Source: Mycobacterium scrofulaceum
GTDB lineage: Bacteria; Actinomycetota; Actinomycetes; Mycobacteriales; Mycobacteriaceae
DNA: 64,000 nt
Assembly (NCBI RefSeq): GCF_001667885.1
Contig: NZ_LZJW01000141.1
Location: 1 to 64,000, forward strand
Direction: 5' to 3'
Shown: positions 50,424 through 58,143 of the stretch, piece after piece
How the letters are laid out: each line of letters starts with the position of its first letter
Numbering within the stretch: position 1 is the stretch's first letter
Program-made: the position numbers and the translations under genes
Notes under the pieces: model-generated
Told to the model about the DNA's origin: nothing
The model's input: the letters and a program-made list of their open reading frames with translations, nothing else
Database searches by the model: none

Positions 50424-51101
50424 ATGACTACCCACTCGACCGATGGACGAGCCGACGCGACGCGTCGGCAGATCCTGCGCGCCGCCTCGCACCAGTTCGC
50501 GCGCAGGCCGTACCACGACGTCGGTCTTGACGACATCCTGGCCGAGGCCCAACTGACCAAGGGCGCGATGTACTTCCACTTCAAGTCCAAACACGCCCTG
50601 GCGGTGGAGCTCATCGACAAGCAGATCGCCGCGGCCACCGTCGCGGTCGGAGACCTATTGACGCGGGGGCTTTCGGGCCTGGAAACCCTTATCGACTTCT
50701 CGTACCTGATCGCCGTCCAAGACATCAAGACCGATCTGGTCAGGGCCGGCCTGAATCTGATCGAGTCGGTCGGGCAGTCGGGTGGTCTGCAGGACACGTT
50801 GGTGACCGGCTGGGTGGAAGCCCTAGCGGGAGTCGTCCAGCAAGCCATCACCGAGGGTGACATCGACGAGCGCTGCGATCCCGCCGCCGTGGGACGGCTG
50901 ATGGTGTCCCTGCATATGGGGCTGCGCAAAACCAGCAATCTGGACGACCCGGAACGATTCCTCGGCGACCTCGAAAAGTGCTGGATGCTGATCTTGGGCG
51001 GGATCTTGCAACCGGATCGGGCCGATTACTTCAGCCAATTCCTAAGGCGGCGAGCGGCGCTCGCGGTCAACGCCAGTTCGAGCGACCAAGGCGAGCCTTA
51101 A
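50424..51101 (+). CDS. TetR family regulator, ScbR-like
   Basis: The 225-residue protein has the N-terminal helix-turn-helix (LDDILAEAQLTKGAMYFHFKSKHALAVELI, about residues 33-62) and a helical ligand domain resembling gamma-butyrolactone receptor-type regulators of actinobacteria. No butenolide synthesis gene is nearby, so the ligand is unknown. A second TetR gene of the same type follows in the same direction after 128 bases. The pair stands between the polysaccharide locus and the BcsB-like gene and may regulate either. Confidence 0.88.
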   Translation: MTTHSTDGRADATRRQILRAASHQFARRPYHDVGLDDILAEAQLTKGAMYFHFKSKHALAVELIDKQIAAATVAVGDLLTRGLSGLETLIDFSYLIAVQDIKTDLVRAGLNLIESVGQSGGLQDTLVTGWVEALAGVVQQAITEGDIDERCDPAAVGRLMVSLHMGLRKTSNLDDPERFLGDLEKCWMLILGGILQPDRADYFSQFLRRRAALAVNASSSDQGEP

Positions 51102-51142
51102 CTCCGACCAGCTTGACCAGACTGCCGACCAGCCGTGGCCGC

Positions 51143-51161
51143 GGCTGCTAACGTTGGACGT
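51143..51161 (+). promoter_or_regulatory. 19-base motif shared by the two TetR genes, copy 2
   Basis: GGCTGCTAACGTTGGACGT repeats the motif at 50170-50188 with three changes. It lies 69 bases before the second TetR start. The shared sequence suggests a common regulator or autoregulation by the pair. Confidence 0.4.
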
Positions 51162-51229
51162 CCTGCGGTGGATGTGAGCCCACATCATTGACTCCGCGCA
51201 CCCGACGCGTCTCCGGAGGTGCAAAGACA

Positions 51230-51940
51230 ATGCCGCGCCAGGTCCGATCCGAAGCCACTCGGCGGAAGATCATCGACGCCGCGATAGAGGTATTCGGGGA
51301 AGTCGGGTACGCCGCCGCCGGGTGGGGGGCGATCATCGAGCGGACCGGGATGACCAAAGGCGCCCTCTACCACCACTTCGATTCGAAGGAGTCGCTGGCG
51401 TCCGACATCCTCAAGGAAGGCTCCGAGACGCTGCTCACGGCGTTTGGGAACGTGTGCAAGTCGTCGTCGCCGGGGCTGGAAAACCTGCTGCACGGCGCCT
51501 TCACCATCGTCGTGGTGCTGAACTCGGACAAGACCGTTCGCACAGCCGAGCAATTGGCCTGTGCCTTAAGCGGATTGAACGAGGCCGCCGGGGACTTCTA
51601 TGCCGACCTGGCGGCGAAGATCGCCGATGAGGCCAGGCGGGCCATCAGCGAGGGAGACCTTCGCAAAGAGGTCGACCCCAAAGTGCTCTCCGAATTCCTG
51701 GTCGGAGCCATGTTCGGAACGCGGTTGGTATTCAATGCAATAACCCGTCGTGAACCCGGCAGGGGAACACCCGTCGACATCGGAAGCCGCCTGCGTCAGA
51801 TCTTGGAGCTTCTGCTGCCCGGCACCGTGACGGAGGCGTCGCTGCCCTATTTCCAGCAGTTCCTCGGCCGCGAAGTCATGCGTCATGCCCCAGCCATCGC
51901 GGCCCGCCCCGATGCCGACACGGAACCCCTGATCGGCTAG
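51230..51940 (+). CDS. TetR family regulator, ScbR-like
   Basis: The 236-residue protein has the TetR helix-turn-helix with IIERTGMTKGALYHHFDSKESLASDIL (about residues 32-58). The start at 51230 is set by GGAGG ten bases upstream. The ligand domain is of similar size to that of the first TetR gene but clearly diverged from it. The ligand is unknown. It is followed by the BcsB-like gene after about 115 bases. Confidence 0.9.
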   Translation: MPRQVRSEATRRKIIDAAIEVFGEVGYAAAGWGAIIERTGMTKGALYHHFDSKESLASDILKEGSETLLTAFGNVCKSSSPGLENLLHGAFTIVVVLNSDKTVRTAEQLACALSGLNEAAGDFYADLAAKIADEARRAISEGDLRKEVDPKVLSEFLVGAMFGTRLVFNAITRREPGRGTPVDIGSRLRQILELLLPGTVTEASLPYFQQFLGREVMRHAPAIAARPDADTEPLIG

Positions 51941-52055
51941 AGCTGCACGGCCGGACGGTCGGGCCGGATGCGCCACACCCGCTTTCGTGGCCGCCGAGAC
52001 GGCGATTCAAGTTATTGCGGTTGACGCGCATCTCACAATGCATACTGTTCCGGTG

Positions 52056-54035
52056 ATGTACCGGAGACGTCTGGGCAAAGTGGTCGCGCTGGTCGCGGTG
52101 GTTGGGTTTTTGGTGATGAGCGCCCCGGCGTCGTGGGGTGCGCCCGGCGACCCGGCTACCGCCGCGGACTCGCCGACCCTGTCGCTTACCGACATCGGGT
52201 CCGCACCCAGTCTGGAGTTCTGGGGCGTGACGAGCACCCAACAGCTGACCGTGCCCGTACTGCACGGCCTGACACCGACGGCAATGAACGCCACCGTCGA
52301 GATGCCGATCAATTTGCGGTCCGGGGTGCTCACCGTCACGCAGGGCGAGCGCACCATCGCGCGGCTGAACCTGCCCTCCACCGATCAGGCGCCGATCGTC
52401 ATTCCCCTGGCGGGCGCGGAGGTCAACGACAATTGGCTGACCGTGACGCTGCGCTCCTACCTGGTGCCAATGGAGGGATTCTGCCTCTACCCGTGGAGCC
52501 CGCTCCGCCTGACCAACGGGTCGATCACCTACACCGGCGTCGAGTTGCCGCCCACCACGGTGGCGCATTTCCTGCCTCCGGTGCTGCGCAAGCTTTCCAT
52601 CTACCTGCCGCCGTCGCCCTCGCCGAACGAGTCCGATACGGCGATCCAGCTGGCCGCCTCCACGGCCGCGCACTACGGTCGGCAGACCCCCGAGATCGCC
52701 GTGATCCCGCTGGCCGAGGGGCAGACCGCACCGCCGGCGCCGCCGGCGCCGCTGGAACGGCAGATCGTCGTCAAAGAGGGCCCCGACAACGGGCTTTCGC
52801 TACAGGGCGCCTCGGGTGTGCCGTGGTTGCTGATGTCGGGACCGCTCGGTCAGTCGGACGAATCGAACACGGCAGTGCTGTTCAATGACGTCTCGCAGCT
52901 GGCCCTGTCCTCCAAGGCGACGGTGGACCAGCTCAAGCCGAACGTGCAGCAACTCGGCGGCAGCGTCGCGCTGCGCGACTTAGCGCAGCCCGTTCTCAAC
53001 TCGACGTCACTGCAACCGCGGGTGTCGATCGGCATCGACCAAACCCGGTTCGCCAGATCGGTGCACGACGTGCGCGTGCATCTGCAGGGTTCCTACACCC
53101 CGACGCCGGGCAACGTCGGCGGCCAGATCGCCGCGACCATCGGCCCCGAGACCATCGACCACTGGGCGACCGACGGCCAGGGCACCATCGACCGCTGGAT
53201 CGACGTGCCGAACCGACTGCTGCAGCGATACACCAGTATCGATCTGGTCCTCGACGTCGCGGCCAACACCGGGCACTGCGGCGACTTCTACACCGCCGGG
53301 CCGGGTAGTCAGCTCCTGACGCTGAACATCAACGGCGACAGCACAATACAGAGCAGCCCGGCCGCCCCACCGGTGCCGGACGGCTTCCAATCCGTGCCGC
53401 AGTCATTGATGCCCCGGATGCAGGTGGGCATCGAGGCGCACTCGCTGATCGACACCGTGCGGGCGATCAACATCGTCGTGGGCCTGCAGCGGATAAGCGC
53501 CACGCCGCTCTACACCACGGTCACGACCCCACAGCAGGCGATCGACTCGTCGGACCCCGCAATTGTGATCTCGGCCGACGGGTGGAACCACTCCAATGTC
53601 GCGCTCCCGGTGTCGGCGGGGCCCAGCGGACCCATCACCGTCAATGCTGTCCAATCCGACGGCAAGCCGGCAAAACTCACGCTCGACCCCGATCTCCGGT
53701 TCGCCTCTCTCCAAGTGGTTTTCAACCGCGGCAGGTCGCTTCTCGTGGCGACATCCAACGGCGCACCAGGACAGCTCGACGAGCTGCTGCGGTGGCTCGG
53801 TAGCGATAACAAGCGGTGGCAACGGCTCAGAGGGGCCGCGGTGGTGTCCGCGCCGGGAGGACAGGACCCGGTGACCGTCGAGCACACACCCACGGCCGGT
53901 CCGACCGCGGGATCGCAGGGCCACTCCGACCTCGGTTGGCTGTGGTGGTTCGGCGCGGCCTGGATCGCTGTGGCCATCGTCGGCGGCGGGGTGATCTTAT
54001 GGCGCACCAGGCGCGAATCTCGGCGGCGCCGTTAG
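52056..54035 (+). CDS. BcsB-like cellulose synthase subunit family protein
   Basis: The 659-residue protein has a signal peptide (about 1-30), then a long beta-rich exported region with EFWGVTSTQQLTVPVLHGL, LPPSPSPNESDTAIQLAAS, DNGLSLQGASGVPWLLMSG and a C-terminal transmembrane helix (about 628-648) with a basic cytoplasmic tail. This is the BcsB layout: carbohydrate-binding and flavodoxin-like modules outside, an anchor at the end. BcsB guides the polymer of a BcsA-type c-di-GMP-dependent synthase. No BcsA homologue is in the window, so the partner is elsewhere or the protein serves another polymer. I use the ATG 52056; one at 52038 is also in frame. Confidence 0.82.
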   Translation: MYRRRLGKVVALVAVVGFLVMSAPASWGAPGDPATAADSPTLSLTDIGSAPSLEFWGVTSTQQLTVPVLHGLTPTAMNATVEMPINLRSGVLTVTQGERTIARLNLPSTDQAPIVIPLAGAEVNDNWLTVTLRSYLVPMEGFCLYPWSPLRLTNGSITYTGVELPPTTVAHFLPPVLRKLSIYLPPSPSPNESDTAIQLAASTAAHYGRQTPEIAVIPLAEGQTAPPAPPAPLERQIVVKEGPDNGLSLQGASGVPWLLMSGPLGQSDESNTAVLFNDVSQLALSSKATVDQLKPNVQQLGGSVALRDLAQPVLNSTSLQPRVSIGIDQTRFARSVHDVRVHLQGSYTPTPGNVGGQIAATIGPETIDHWATDGQGTIDRWIDVPNRLLQRYTSIDLVLDVAANTGHCGDFYTAGPGSQLLTLNINGDSTIQSSPAAPPVPDGFQSVPQSLMPRMQVGIEAHSLIDTVRAINIVVGLQRISATPLYTTVTTPQQAIDSSDPAIVISADGWNHSNVALPVSAGPSGPITVNAVQSDGKPAKLTLDPDLRFASLQVVFNRGRSLLVATSNGAPGQLDELLRWLGSDNKRWQRLRGAAVVSAPGGQDPVTVEHTPTAGPTAGSQGHSDLGWLWWFGAAWIAVAIVGGGVILWRTRRESRRRR

Positions 54036-54233
54036 CGTCTCCGCGTGACGAGGTGGACCCGGTCGCCCGGCTGGGCGGGGTCATCGGGGTCTGAGGCGCC
54101 GCGACGCCGGCGAATCCCCGCGGCACTCGAGCGCGAACCGAATGCGCGCCAACAATTTTCGCCTACCCCACTGCGGTTCGTCCTTCGACCACTTCGGGCC
54201 GACGGTTTTCGCCGGCCTGCGGCGTCGCCGCCG

Positions 54234-54596
54234 CTAGCGGTCCTCCTGCCACAACTGCTCGGTCAGATCCTGGAACGCCGCGAGCACGAACTGGTCGTCG
54301 GCGCGCATCGCCGCTGACTTGCTCATCATCGCGCGCACGACCGAACCGTCCTTGTGCGCCAGCTCGACCACCATGTTCGCCAGGGAATGAACGACCGATA
54401 ACAACGAATCGGAGGCCGGTGCCTGGTGGAAGATCTGGTGGAACTTCAGTGCCAGCACCTCTTCGCGGTCGTAACCCATCATCTCGGCGAAGGCGGCGTT
54501 GGAAAACAGGATGGTGCCGTCATTCTCGATGGCCAGCACCGGGATCGGGATCCGCTCGAGCACAACAAGTGCGGGCAGCTGTTTCAGGGTCGTCAT
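54234..54596 (-). CDS. Single-domain PAS protein
   Basis: The 120-residue protein is a lone PAS domain: LERIPIPVLAIENDGTILFSNAAF, EMMGYDREEVLALKFHQIF, ELAHKDGSVVRAMMSKSAAMRADDQFVLAAFQDLTE. No output domain is attached, so it should signal through a partner. Ligand or cofactor is unknown. The ATG at 54596 is the first that begins the domain properly; upstream starts would add basic sequence. It is divergent from the DUF1772 gene with a 354-base gap that contains several palindromes. Confidence 0.8.
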   Translation of the reverse strand: MTTLKQLPALVVLERIPIPVLAIENDGTILFSNAAFAEMMGYDREEVLALKFHQIFHQAPASDSLLSVVHSLANMVVELAHKDGSVVRAMMSKSAAMRADDQFVLAAFQDLTEQLWQEDR

Positions 54597-54851
54597 CGGC
54601 GAGTCACCCTGTTGCCGATTGCGTCGTCGGTCCACCGGCCGATTATGGCGCATAACATAGGCTATACACAGGTCTTCGCGCAGATGCCCGTCGCGGATTG
54701 GCGCCACGGTTCGTTTCCTCGCTCGCCGGAGGCTTCCCACTCACATATTCGGACCGGCGTCGTCGGCGCCTTGCAAAACACTCTTTTTCGGCAAGCTTGC
54801 GCGCGCCGTGGCGGTGATCGGCCGGCGGCGGGCCGGTCGGTCGCGATGGAC

Positions 54852-54863
54852 GCTAAGGTTAGC
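54852..54863. promoter_or_regulatory. Operator-like half palindrome GCTAAGGTTAGC
   Basis: GCTAA and TTAGC arms flank GG. It shares its arms with the two sites downstream and probably binds the same regulator. Confidence 0.45.
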
Positions 54864-54877
54864 GACAGCACACGAAA

Positions 54878-54890
54878 ATAGCGTTGCTAT
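54878..54890. promoter_or_regulatory. Operator-like palindrome ATAGC-GTT-GCTAT
   Basis: Perfect 5-base arms with a GTT centre lie 61 bases before the DUF1772 start. Confidence 0.5.
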
Positions 54891-54910
54891 TGACGCCCGC
54901 CCCGTCGTGG

Positions 54911-54925
54911 GTTAGCGTTGCTAAC
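54911..54925. promoter_or_regulatory. Operator-like palindrome GTTAGC-GTT-GCTAAC
   Basis: Perfect 6-base arms with the same GTT centre as the previous site, 33 bases centre to centre from it, about three helical turns. It lies 25 bases before the DUF1772 start and would overlap its promoter. Confidence 0.55.
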
Positions 54926-54950
54926 ACCTACGGAGACGGGAGTGTGCATC

Positions 54951-55415
54951 ATGGTCGCCACATTGTTCGCGGTCATCGCGGTGCTGGGCACCGGCGTGGT
55001 CTACGGCACCGACGTGTTCTGCGCGATGGTGCTGAGGCCCGCGCTCGCCCGCGTCGACGACCGGGCCCTGCTCTCGGTGTCGGGCAACATCCATCGCTAC
55101 GGGGACGCCAGGATGCCCGTGCCCGGGGTACTCGGCATCGCGGCGGCGGCGATCAGCGCGGGATTCGCCGCGGCGTCCGGCCGCTGGGCGCAAGCCGGCG
55201 CGGCCGGCGCCGCCGTCGTCGTGCTGGTGGTGTGGCTGCTGATCTACCTGCGGGTGAGCGCGCCGATCAACCGCCAACTGATCGCCGGCGCGGATCAGCC
55301 CGAGCTGCCGACGGATGCTCGTGCGCTGCAACGCAACTGGGACGGGGTAATCACAGCCAGGGCCGCCCTGCAGGGCCTGGCCGTCACGGCGCTGTGCCTG
55401 GCGATCTTCATCTGA
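54951..55415 (+). CDS. DUF1772 membrane protein
   Basis: The 154-residue protein has four hydrophobic helices (about 3-25, 52-72, 76-98 and 128-150) and matches DUF1772, a family of small membrane proteins often controlled by an adjacent TetR regulator. Function unknown. GGGAG lies a short way upstream of the ATG. The double GTT-centred palindrome in front shows that it is tightly regulated. Its stop faces the metG stop with about 100 bases between. Confidence 0.8.
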   Translation: MVATLFAVIAVLGTGVVYGTDVFCAMVLRPALARVDDRALLSVSGNIHRYGDARMPVPGVLGIAAAAISAGFAAASGRWAQAGAAGAAVVVLVVWLLIYLRVSAPINRQLIAGADQPELPTDARALQRNWDGVITARAALQGLAVTALCLAIFI

Positions 55416-55515
55416 AGGGTGACGGGAAAATTGCCAGCGTCGAGCGGGCCGGGCATGCCGTCGCGCACCGCGCCGCCAACGGCCGCGTCACCGTTCGCGG
55501 CCGCCTCGGGGGCAG

Positions 55516-57057
55516 CTAGTCGGCTTGGTAACGGGGGAAGACCCCGGTCGGCGCCGGCAGCGCCGTACCGGGGGCCAGTCGCTTGCCGATCGCGTCGAAG
55601 CTGCGCTCGTCGGGCGCCTGGCCGAGCAGATCCAACAGCTTGCCCGCCGACTCGGGCATCACGGGCTGGATCAGCAGCGCCGCGATGCGGACCGCCTCGC
55701 ACGTCGTGTAAAGCACTGTCGCGAAGCGCTTCTGGTCCGCCTCCGAGTCGCTCTTGCGCAACACCCACGGCTGCTGGGCGGAGAAATATCGGTTCGCCGC
55801 GCCCAGCATCAGCCAGATCGCTTCCAACGCCAGGTGCATGGCCTGACCGTCGAAGGCGGCGCGCACACGGTCCAGCAGGCCGTCGGCCGTCGCCAGCAGC
55901 TCGGCGTCGTCGGCGGTGAATTCCCCGGGCGTCGGGACCACCCCGTCCAGGTTCTTGGCGACCATGGACAGCGACCGCTGGGCCAGGTTGCCCAGCTCGT
56001 TGGCGAGGTCGGTGTTGATGCGCGTGACGATGGCGTCCTCGCTGTAGCTGCCGTCCTGGCCGAACGGGACCTCCCGCAACAGGAAATAGCGCAACTGGTC
56101 CACGCCGAAGGTCTCGGTCAGCGCCACCGGGTCGACGATGTTGCCCACCGACTTGCTCATCTTCTCGCCCCGATTCAGCAGGAACCCGTGCGCGAAAACG
56201 CGGCGCGGGAGCTCGATCCCGGCCGACATCAGGAACGCCGGCCAGTACACGGTGTGGAATCGGATGATGTCCTTGCCGATCATGTGCAGGTCGGCGGGCC
56301 AGTAGCGGCGGAACATCGGTGAATCGGTGTCGGGGTAGCCCACCCCGGTCAGGTAATTGGTCAGCGCGTCGACCCAGACGTACATGACGTGGTCGGGATG
56401 GTCGGGCACTTTCACGCCCCAGTCGAACGACGTGCGCGAGATCGACAGGTCGCGCAGGCCGCCGGAGACGAAGCTGACCACTTCGTTGCGGCGCACTTCG
56501 GGGGCGATGAAGTCCGGGTTTGCCTCGTAATGGGCCAGCAGCTTGTCGGTGTACGCCGACAGCCGGAAGAAGTAGGTCTGCTCCTCGGTCCAGGTCACCG
56601 GCGTTCCGGTCTCGACGGCGACCCTGGTCCCGTCGACGATGGCGGTCTCCGATTCGACGAAGAACCGCTCGTCGCGCACCGAGTACCAACCGGCATAGCT
56701 GTCCAGATAGATGTCTCCGGCCGCGTCCATCCGCCGCCAGATCTCCTTGGACGCTTCGTGGTGGTCGGGGTCCGTGGTGCGGATGAACCGGTCGAAGGAG
56801 ATGTTGAGCTTCTCCTGCAGGCGTTGGAACACATCGGAATTCCGCCGCGCCAGGTCGGCGGTCGGGAGGCCCTCCGCCGCCGCCGTCTCGAGCATCTTGA
56901 GGCCGTGCTCGTCGGTGCCGGTCAGGAAACGCACGTCGAATCCGTCGAGCCGCTTGAACCGCGCGATGGCGTCCGTGGCGATGTACTCATAGGCGTGCCC
57001 GACGTGCGGATTGCCATTGGGGTACGTGATCGCGGTGGTGACGTAGAAGGGCCTCAT
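55516..57057 (-). CDS. metG: Methionyl-tRNA synthetase
   Basis: The 513-residue class Ia enzyme charges tRNA-Met. It has the HIGH-type motif PNGNPHVGHAYEY near residue 14 and the KMSKS motif in GEKMSKSVGN near residue 299, with the anticodon-binding helical domain after that. The C-terminal tRNA-binding appendix of long MetRS forms is absent, as in M. tuberculosis MetS (Rv1007c). It is divergent from tatD with only 19 bases between the starts. Confidence 0.97.
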   Translation of the reverse strand: MRPFYVTTAITYPNGNPHVGHAYEYIATDAIARFKRLDGFDVRFLTGTDEHGLKMLETAAAEGLPTADLARRNSDVFQRLQEKLNISFDRFIRTTDPDHHEASKEIWRRMDAAGDIYLDSYAGWYSVRDERFFVESETAIVDGTRVAVETGTPVTWTEEQTYFFRLSAYTDKLLAHYEANPDFIAPEVRRNEVVSFVSGGLRDLSISRTSFDWGVKVPDHPDHVMYVWVDALTNYLTGVGYPDTDSPMFRRYWPADLHMIGKDIIRFHTVYWPAFLMSAGIELPRRVFAHGFLLNRGEKMSKSVGNIVDPVALTETFGVDQLRYFLLREVPFGQDGSYSEDAIVTRINTDLANELGNLAQRSLSMVAKNLDGVVPTPGEFTADDAELLATADGLLDRVRAAFDGQAMHLALEAIWLMLGAANRYFSAQQPWVLRKSDSEADQKRFATVLYTTCEAVRIAALLIQPVMPESAGKLLDLLGQAPDERSFDAIGKRLAPGTALPAPTGVFPRYQAD

Positions 57058-57076
57058 CGAGAGTCCACCTTATTGT

Positions 57077-57937
57077 GTGCCGGTGAGCTCCAAACCGCGA
57101 GAACGCCGTGAACGCGAAGTGCCGCCCGCACCCGAGCCGCTGGCGCCCCTGGTCGACGCCCACACCCACCTCGACGCGTGTGGCGCGCGGGACGCCGGCG
57201 ACGTGCGCGCCATCGTGGATCGCGCCGCGGCGGTCGGGGTGGGGACGGTGGTCACCATCGCCGACGACCTGGCTTCGGCGGCCTGGGTGACCCGGGCAGC
57301 CGAATGGGATCCGCGGGTGTACGCCGCGGTGGCGCTGCACCCGACCCGGGCCGACGCGCTGGACGACGCCGCCCGCGGCGAGATCGAGCGGCTGGTGGCG
57401 CACCCCCGGGTGGTGGCCGTCGGCGAGACCGGCCTCGACCTGTACTGGCCCGGGCACCTCGACGGGTGCGCGCAGCCGGACACCCAGCGGGAAGCCTTCG
57501 CCTGGCACATCGACCTGGCCAAGCGGTGCGGCAAACCGTTGATGATCCACAACCGGGAGGCCGACGCCGAGGTGCTCGACGTGCTGGCCGCCGAGGGCGC
57601 TCCCGACACGGTGATCTTCCACTGCTTCTCGTCGGACGCCGCGATGGCCCGCCGCTGCGTGGACGCCGGGTGGTTGCTCAGCCTGTCGGGCACCGCGAGC
57701 TTCCGTAACGCCCGCGACCTGCGGGAAGCCGTCCCGCTGATACCGCTGGAACAACTGCTGGTCGAAACCGACGCGCCCTTCTTGACGCCGCACCCGTACC
57801 GCGGCGCGCCGAACGAGCCGTATTGCCTTCCTTATACTGTCCGAGCGGTCGCCGAACTGGTGGGCCGTCCCGCCGAAGAGCTGGCGCAGGCCACGACGAG
57901 CAACGCTCGGCGGGTCTACGGGCTGGCTCCCGGTTAA
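57077..57937 (+). CDS. tatD: TatD family metal-dependent hydrolase (DNase)
   Basis: The 286-residue TIM-barrel protein has DAHTHLDACG with the first metal ligands, AVGETGLDLYW with the Glu, FAWHIDLAKRCGKPLMIHNREA and VIFHCFSSD with His ligands, and LLVETDAPFLTPHPYRG with the catalytic Asp. TatD enzymes are 3'-5' exonucleases and DNA-repair or apoptosis-related nucleases. The GTG at 57077 or another at 57083 may be the start. With a 19-base gap to metG the two promoters must overlap. Confidence 0.93.
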   Translation: MPVSSKPRERREREVPPAPEPLAPLVDAHTHLDACGARDAGDVRAIVDRAAAVGVGTVVTIADDLASAAWVTRAAEWDPRVYAAVALHPTRADALDDAARGEIERLVAHPRVVAVGETGLDLYWPGHLDGCAQPDTQREAFAWHIDLAKRCGKPLMIHNREADAEVLDVLAAEGAPDTVIFHCFSSDAAMARRCVDAGWLLSLSGTASFRNARDLREAVPLIPLEQLLVETDAPFLTPHPYRGAPNEPYCLPYTVRAVAELVGRPAEELAQATTSNARRVYGLAPG

Positions 57938-57979
57938 CTCGCCGCACGGGACGATTGCGTTAACCAATTCGCGCCGGAG

Positions 57980-58008
57980 TTGCTCAACTTTGGCCGGTTC
58001 GTTACCGT
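57980..58008 (+). promoter_or_regulatory. Putative rpfB promoter
   Basis: TTGCTC at 57980-57985 and TACCGT at 58003-58008 are 17 bases apart, a fit to a SigA-type -35/-10 pair. The transcript would start near 58015 and carry a leader of about 130 bases before the rpfB ATG. Confidence 0.4.
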
Positions 58009-58027
58009 CTTGTGATCGAAAGGGTGG

Positions 58028-58049
58028 GGGCCTACGGGCCCTTATTTGT
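58028..58049 (+). terminator. Hairpin with UACG loop and T-run in the rpfB leader
   Basis: GGGCC-TACG-GGCCC is a five-pair GC stem closed by an extra-stable UNCG-type loop, followed by TTATTTGT. This is an intrinsic-terminator form placed in the untranslated leader of the rpfB-rsmA-ispE operon. An RNA switch acting by conditional termination has been described at this leader in M. tuberculosis, and this hairpin fits its position. Confidence 0.6.
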
Positions 58050-58143
58050 CGCTAGGTGCTGATTAGGTCGTTGGAGTACTTGCTGTGGTCGGGATAGACG
58101 CACGTTGACTGTATTAACAAAACTTCATCAGACACCGTCGCCG

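Larger units (their letters stand above)
54597..54950. other. Divergent intergenic region with palindromes
   Basis: The 354-base stretch holds three inverted repeats of a GCTAA type near its right end (54852-54925) and AT-richer DNA near 54650-54665, likely the PAS promoter. I see no gene in it. Confidence 0.5.

Noticed and set aside
58105..58143. TTG start for RpfB 13 codons upstream
   Set aside because: The ATG at 58144 gives the exact length and N-terminus of M. tuberculosis RpfB, and the TTG lies in the leader RNA region.
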